A stretch of 64,000 bases of DNA, from assembly GCA_902470065.1 (NCBI GenBank), contig CABRFA010000002.1, positions 1 to 64,000 on the forward strand, given 5' to 3'. This document shows positions 60,047 to 64,000 of this stretch, piece after piece. The position numbers were made by a program, and so were the translations under genes. Below the pieces are notes generated by a model. The model saw only the letters and a list, made by a program, of their open reading frames with translations, was not told the origin of the DNA and ran no database searches. How positions within the stretch are numbered: position 1 is the first letter of the stretch; every line of letters begins with the position of its first letter. Origin of the DNA: an uncultured Collinsella sp. (GTDB lineage: Bacteria > Actinomycetota > Coriobacteriia > Coriobacteriales > Coriobacteriaceae).

Positions 60047-60052
60047 TATACT
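60047..60052 (+). promoter_or_regulatory. dinB -10 box
   Basis: TATACT ends six bases before the ATG at 60059, so a transcript could begin at the start codon. No -35 and no SOS box with the actinobacterial GAAC-N4-GTTC form is clear here. Confidence 0.5.
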
Positions 60053-60058
60053 CATGAC

Positions 60059-61312
60059 ATGGAAAGACGCGAACATACATACGGTTATGAGGATGCCATG
60101 GGCGTCACGCCGCCTCCCTGGACGGGTCCGGCGGTGGGCCTCATGGACCTCGATGCGTTTTTTGCGAGCGTGGAGATGCTCGATCATCCCGAATGGCGCG
60201 GAAAGCCGCTCATCGTGGGTGGAGACGCCGATTCGCGCGGCGTCGTGTCCACGTGTTCGTATGAGGCGCGTCGCTTTGGCGTGCACTCTGCCATGGCCTC
60301 GGCCGAGGCGCGGCGCTTGTGCCCGCAAGCCATTTGGACACGCGGGCACTTTGATCGCTACCGCGAGGTCAGCGCGCAGGTCATGGCGATTCTTGCCGAC
60401 GAGACCCCGCGCGTTGAGCGCGTATCCATCGACGAAGCCTTTATCGATATCACACCGGGTCGCTTTGCGCCCGAAGACCCGCTGCTGGTTGCGCGGCGTA
60501 TAAGCGACCGCGTGGCAGCGCTGGGAGTGACCTGCTCCATTGGCGTGGGCTGCAACAAGACGGTCGCAAAGATCGCAAGCGAGCGGGATAAGCCGTTTGG
60601 GCTGACCATCGTGCGCCCCGGAACCGAGCAGCGCTTTTTGGCCGCGCTGCCGGTATCTGCCATGAGCGGCATCGGGCGCTCGGCCGAGGAGCGACTGCGC
60701 CGCATGCGCATCTACACCCTCGGCGAGCTATCACGTGCACCGGAATCCACCTTGGCCTCTATTTTTGGCGTCAACGGCGAACGCATGCGCCAGCGTGCGC
60801 TGGGACTCGAAATTTCCGAAGTCACGAGTCTCGATGAGGAGCGCGAGGTCAAGTCGGTCAGCAATGAACGCACCTTTGCGAAAGATTTGACTGAGCGTGG
60901 GGATATTGAGGCGGCGATTGCGCTGCTGGGTGAGTCGGTGGGACGCCGTCTGCGCCGTCAGGGGCTGACGGGTGCCACGGTAACGCTCAAGCTTAAGTAT
61001 TCGTATGGCAGCGGGCGTACGGCACAGCGCCGGCTGCCTCATCCGACCGACGATGAGAACATCTTCGTGGCGGTTGCACTCGAACTGCTCGACAACATCT
61101 GGCAGGAAGGCATGCATGTTCGCTTAGCGGGCATCGGCATGAGCGACTTCGACCACCAAGGCGGCATCCAGACCGACCTGTTCTGCGAGATCGATAACCG
61201 CGGAGCCCAATCCAGCGACCGACGCGACCTCTCCGTCGCCATCGACGCCGTCCGAGACAAATTCGGCGACACCGCCCTATCCTTCGGCCGCCAATCCCGC
61301 TTTAACGATTAA
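60059..61312 (+). CDS. dinB: DNA polymerase IV
   Basis: A Y-family translesion polymerase. The 417 residues have LMDLDAFFASVE and RVSIDEAFIDITPG with the three catalytic acidic residues, the palm and thumb (IGVGCNKTVAKIASERDKP) and a little-finger domain. A C-terminal clamp-binding motif may be the QTDLF segment. The start is either ATG 60059 (leaderless, see -10) or ATG 60098 with GAGG five bases upstream. The second would remove 13 residues. Divergent from rpsP. Confidence 0.94.
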   Translation: MERREHTYGYEDAMGVTPPPWTGPAVGLMDLDAFFASVEMLDHPEWRGKPLIVGGDADSRGVVSTCSYEARRFGVHSAMASAEARRLCPQAIWTRGHFDRYREVSAQVMAILADETPRVERVSIDEAFIDITPGRFAPEDPLLVARRISDRVAALGVTCSIGVGCNKTVAKIASERDKPFGLTIVRPGTEQRFLAALPVSAMSGIGRSAEERLRRMRIYTLGELSRAPESTLASIFGVNGERMRQRALGLEISEVTSLDEEREVKSVSNERTFAKDLTERGDIEAAIALLGESVGRRLRRQGLTGATVTLKLKYSYGSGRTAQRRLPHPTDDENIFVAVALELLDNIWQEGMHVRLAGIGMSDFDHQGGIQTDLFCEIDNRGAQSSDRRDLSVAIDAVRDKFGDTALSFGRQSRFND

Positions 61313-61323
61313 CCGCCTTTGGG

Positions 61324-61367
61324 CAAAAAGAAAGCCGGGCAGATGCGGAAAACCGCAACTGCCCGGC
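61324..61367 (-). terminator. terminator of the rsfS operon
   Basis: GCCGGGCAG and CTGCCCGGC pair on the minus strand around an inner GCGG/CCGC stem, followed by TTTCTTTTT. It also lies just after dinB and may work in both directions. Confidence 0.87.
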
Positions 61368-61408
61368 GATATGCGTGAGGGTAGCTAAACCCCGTCTCAA
61401 ATGAGCTA

Positions 61409-61864
61409 CTAGAGGAGGTTGAGGGGGAGCTGGGGGGCGTCTCCCCAGAGTTTCTCGAGGCGGTAGAAGTCGCGGGCTTCGGGAGTGAAGACGTGGACGA
61501 CAACCGAACCGTAGTCCATGAGCATCCAGGTCTTCTGCTCGCGACCCTCGATGGAGAACGGATGCTCGCCGCAAGCCTCGGCGACCTTCTCCTCGATCTC
61601 GTCGACGATAGAATCGACCTGGCGGTTGTTGGTACCGGTGGCAAGCACAAAGTAGTCGCACACATCGGAAAGCTCGGTCAGGTCGAGCACCTGAACGTCC
61701 TCGCCCTTCTTGTCGTAGGCGGCCTGCGCGGCGGCGCGGGCGACATCCTCGGCGGCGACACCGCTCGCGGACAGTGAGGCGGCAGTGCGGTCGGACGTGG
61801 CGGCGAAGCTCTTGTGCTCCACACCTTCAAGAATCTGCTCGTCGGTCATGGTCTCGTCGGCCAT
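61409..61864 (-). CDS. rsfS: ribosome silencing factor RsfS
   Basis: Binds L14 and blocks subunit joining in starvation. The core (LDLTELSDVCDYFVLATGTN, GSVVVHVFTPEARDFYRLEKLW) is standard. The first 40 residues are an extension (MADETMTDEQ then an Ala/Ser-rich stretch), giving 151 residues rather than the common 105-120. Downstream of yqeK in the nadD-yqeK-rsfS order. Confidence 0.93.
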   Translation of the reverse strand: MADETMTDEQILEGVEHKSFAATSDRTAASLSASGVAAEDVARAAAQAAYDKKGEDVQVLDLTELSDVCDYFVLATGTNNRQVDSIVDEIEEKVAEACGEHPFSIEGREQKTWMLMDYGSVVVHVFTPEARDFYRLEKLWGDAPQLPLNLL

Positions 61865-61891
61865 GGAATACCTCTTTCTAGACAGCCCGAG

Positions 61892-62500
61892 CTAGCGTAG
61901 CTGGGCGTAATGGTTGTAAATCGAAATAGCCGTGGGATAAAGATAGCGCCCGGACTGGATCACATAGACCAGACCCTGCGCAAAACAGGAGAAGAACAAC
62001 TCATCGAGCGTCGACTCCCCCACCATCTTGCGCAGCGCATGCGCATAGTCGCCGTGGCGGTTGGGCTCGATGGCATCGGCAACAAAGACCACCATATCGA
62101 GCGGCGTCATGTCGCAGGCACCCACGGTGTGACGGTCGACAGCCTGGAAAACGGCCGGCGACAACTCGGGGAAAAGCTGCGGAAGCTCATAGGCGGCAAC
62201 AGGGCCATGCAAAAGCGGCGTCGCGGCGGAAGGAGAGCCGGCAATCTTAATGCCGTAATGCAGAGCGCGCGTGACCAGCTCGTCGTCGGAGAGCACTTTG
62301 TCCCAGTCATGGATCAGGCCGGCGGCAGCGGCATCAAAGCGGTCAACGCCGTAGACCTCGGCCAGATGAAGTGCGGTCTCGGCAACACCCAGCGAATGCA
62401 CATAGCGCTTGCGCTTATCCTTCATGCGAACATCGAGCAGCTCTTGAATGCGCTTGAGCAGCGCGCGTTCATCGCCCTCAAACTGATCCTCTACCGACAA
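61892..62500 (-). CDS. yqeK: HD-domain hydrolase YqeK
   Basis: 202 residues of the YqeK family, which hydrolyses diadenosine tetraphosphate in several Firmicutes. The metal site is visible as HSLGVAETALHLAE, AGLIHDWDK and DRHTVGACDMTPLDMVVFVAD. The HD motif is intact. The start is TTG 62500, twelve bases after the nadD stop. Confidence 0.9.
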   Translation of the reverse strand: MSVEDQFEGDERALLKRIQELLDVRMKDKRKRYVHSLGVAETALHLAEVYGVDRFDAAAAGLIHDWDKVLSDDELVTRALHYGIKIAGSPSAATPLLHGPVAAYELPQLFPELSPAVFQAVDRHTVGACDMTPLDMVVFVADAIEPNRHGDYAHALRKMVGESTLDELFFSCFAQGLVYVIQSGRYLYPTAISIYNHYAQLR

Positions 62501-62512
62501 CGTAGACCCCCA

Positions 62513-63190
62513 TCACTCAAAATCTTCTTGGCCCAAATCGGCATATAGCCTGCGTTTGCGAATGTAGCCGAGCACGGACTCGCTCGTAAGATAGCGCACG
62601 CTCATGCCGCGGGCAACACGCTTGCGAATGTTCGTCGAGCTGATCGCCAGCGCCGGAATCTGAATATAGCGCACGTCGAACGGCAGCCCCGACTCTTTGA
62701 TTCGGGCACGCGCCGTATCGATATCAAAGCCCGGTCGCGTCGCCGCAATAAAGGTAGCAAGCTCAGCGATTCGTTCGGCATCATGCCAGGTCACAATATC
62801 GATAATCGCGTCGGCGCCCGTAATAAAGTAGAGCTTTACCTGCGGCGGGTAAAAGTCGCGAAGGGCATGAAGCGTATCGGCCGTATAGGTTACACCCGGA
62901 CGGTCAATCTCGAACCGGCTCGCCAAAAAGGCCGGGTTCGCAGCGGTGGCGAGGACCGTCATGGCATAACGGTCCTCGGCAGGCGTCACCGGCTTGTCAA
63001 GCTTAAAGGCAGGAGAGCCCGCCGGCATAAAGAGCACAGCGTCCAAGTCGAGCGACTCGCGCGCCTGCTCGGCAGTCACCAAGTGCCCGTAATGAATCGG
63101 GTCGAATGTGCCGCCCATAATGCCGAGCCTAAACTCCCGCCCGTCCTCTAGAGGAAGCTCGGGCAGACCGATTCCACCGCGCAGCGACAT
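62513..63190 (-). CDS. nadD: nicotinate-nucleotide adenylyltransferase
   Basis: Makes NaAD in NAD synthesis. The 225 residues have LGIMGGTFDPIHYGHL with the HxGH site and the late ALAISSTNIRKRVARG loop, plus YITGADAI-like YFITGADAIIDI. About 20 residues precede the core. It follows obgE by three bases. Confidence 0.95.
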   Translation of the reverse strand: MSLRGGIGLPELPLEDGREFRLGIMGGTFDPIHYGHLVTAEQARESLDLDAVLFMPAGSPAFKLDKPVTPAEDRYAMTVLATAANPAFLASRFEIDRPGVTYTADTLHALRDFYPPQVKLYFITGADAIIDIVTWHDAERIAELATFIAATRPGFDIDTARARIKESGLPFDVRYIQIPALAISSTNIRKRVARGMSVRYLTSESVLGYIRKRRLYADLGQEDFE

Positions 63191-63193
63191 GGC

Positions 63194-64000
63194 TTACTCG
63201 CCCTCCGAGGTCTCGGCATCGTCCGCGGCATCCGCCGCATCGACAACCTCAACGCCCTCATCCGCAGCATCGGCAACGTCAATGGCTTCAACGGCAACGT
63301 CCTCGCCAGCATCCTCGAGCTCCTCGTACTCCGAGAAGTCCTCGGCGCCCTCAAAGTCAAAGGCGCGCTGGCAAATGCGGACCTCGTCGCCCGCACGGCA
63401 ACCGGCCTTCTCGAGCGCGTCGTCAACACCCATACGCGCAAACTTATGCTGCAGGTAAATGACGGCTTCCTCGTTTTCCCAGTCGGTCTGGATGACCATA
63501 CGCTCAATGGCACGACCGACCACGCGGAAGGCACCGGGCTCTTCCTGAACAATGCGGAAACGCTTCTCACGCTGCAGGCGACGGCGCTCCCACTCATCGT
63601 CGCGCAGAACGACCGGCTCATCCGAGACAGCCAACTCGGCGCGCAGCTTAGCCACCTGCTCGCCCACGGCAAGCATCAGCGTATTGAGGCCGGCGCCCGT
63701 CACGGCAGACACGGCAAAGAACATATGTCCATCGTCGAGCGCTGCGCGCTTGAGGTCGGCAATCTTGTCGGCCGTGCCCGGCGCATCGCACTTGTTGGCA
63801 ACGACGATCTGCGGACGCTCCGAAAGCTCGGCGCCATACTGCTCGAGCTCGCGGTTGATGATGTGGTAATCCTCGACCGGATCGCGATCCTCAAAACCAC
63901 CCGTCATGTCGACGACGTGCATGATCAGGGCCGTACGCTCAATGTGGCGCAAGAACTGGTGACCCAGGCCCTTACCCTCGCTCGCGCCTTCGATAAGACC
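63194..64000 (-). CDS. obgE: GTPase Obg (C-terminal part, cut by the window edge)
   Basis: The 268 visible residues cover the end of the G domain (NKCDAPGT as G4, then AVSAVTGAGLNTLM) and the C-terminal OCT domain (FRVVGRAIERMVIQTDWENEEAV). Beyond it is a very acidic Asp/Glu/Ala tail of about 60 residues. The N-terminal Obg domain and G1-G3 lie outside the window. Obg works in ribosome assembly and stress control. The obgE-nadD-yqeK-rsfS order is conserved. Confidence 0.95.
   Translation of the reverse strand, partial: GLIEGASEGKGLGHQFLRHIERTALIMHVVDMTGGFEDRDPVEDYHIINRELEQYGAELSERPQIVVANKCDAPGTADKIADLKRAALDDGHMFFAVSAVTGAGLNTLMLAVGEQVAKLRAELAVSDEPVVLRDDEWERRRLQREKRFRIVQEEPGAFRVVGRAIERMVIQTDWENEEAVIYLQHKFARMGVDDALEKAGCRAGDEVRICQRAFDFEGAEDFSEYEELEDAGEDVAVEAIDVADAADEGVEVVDAADAADDAETSEGE

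Overview
The window is a GC-rich bacterial chromosome segment, almost entirely housekeeping genes, and most genes lie on the minus strand. An actinobacterial-type integration host factor (mIHF) sits beside clostridia-like traits: a PyrR-led pyrimidine operon, pyruvate phosphate dikinase with its regulator, bifunctional AdhE and heterotetrameric GlyQ/GlyS. Together these suggest an anaerobic, fermenting actinobacterium of the class Coriobacteriia, and Collinsella or a close relative is my best guess. No rRNA, tRNA, prophage or CRISPR array was seen.

Layout, left to right. 1-520 holds no gene. It contains two copies of an unusual palindromic element, facing each other, beside the pnp terminator. 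521-14836 carries pnp, rpsO, recO, era, dgkA, ybeY, phoH, mtaB, two dnaJ-type genes, hemW, dusB and lepA (RNA turnover, ribosome assembly, tRNA modification, chaperones, heme). 14933-22011 carries rpsT, holA, the DNA-uptake genes comEC and comEA, thiI, rpoZ, gmk and mihF. 22251-27574 is the pyrimidine operon, transcribed pyrR-B-C-K-D-F with an attenuator-like leader. 28027-33053 is the plus-strand island: rpmB, adhE and a phosphotransferase. A REP-type (RAYT) transposase flanked by inverted repeats is inserted just after the rpmB terminator.

33232-43344 is a classic block transcribed from the right: rpsB-tsf, then pyrH-frr-uppS-cdsA-dxr-rseP-ispG-proS (translation, isoprenoid and lipid precursors, envelope protease). 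43564-50185 holds xerC, trmFO, dprA, comM, yraN, rnhB and rplS. 50395-57307 holds ppdK, ppsR, glyS and glyQ. 57367-59857 is the lepB-trmD-rimM-khpA-rpsP operon, divergent from dinB on the plus strand. The right edge is rsfS-yqeK-nadD-obgE, with obgE cut by the window end.

The most interesting signals lie between genes. (1) The twin elements at 70-200 and 327-473 share a 69-nt core whose central stem shows three consecutive compensatory base-pair changes, yet each is enclosed by a different, mismatch-free inverted repeat (31 and 39 bp). (2) The same 11-bp direct-repeat box lies at nearly the same distance upstream of two operons encoding competence proteins (comEA-comEC and yraN-comM-dprA), which suggests an unrecognised competence regulon. 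(3) The xerC-like gene has no standard start codon for its full N-terminus and appears to begin at AUA in a 4-base overlap with trmFO. (4) There are phased repeats upstream of ppdK, direct repeats upstream of adhE, a winged-helix-like insert in RseP, and a DnaJ-like protein whose C-terminus has become membrane segments.
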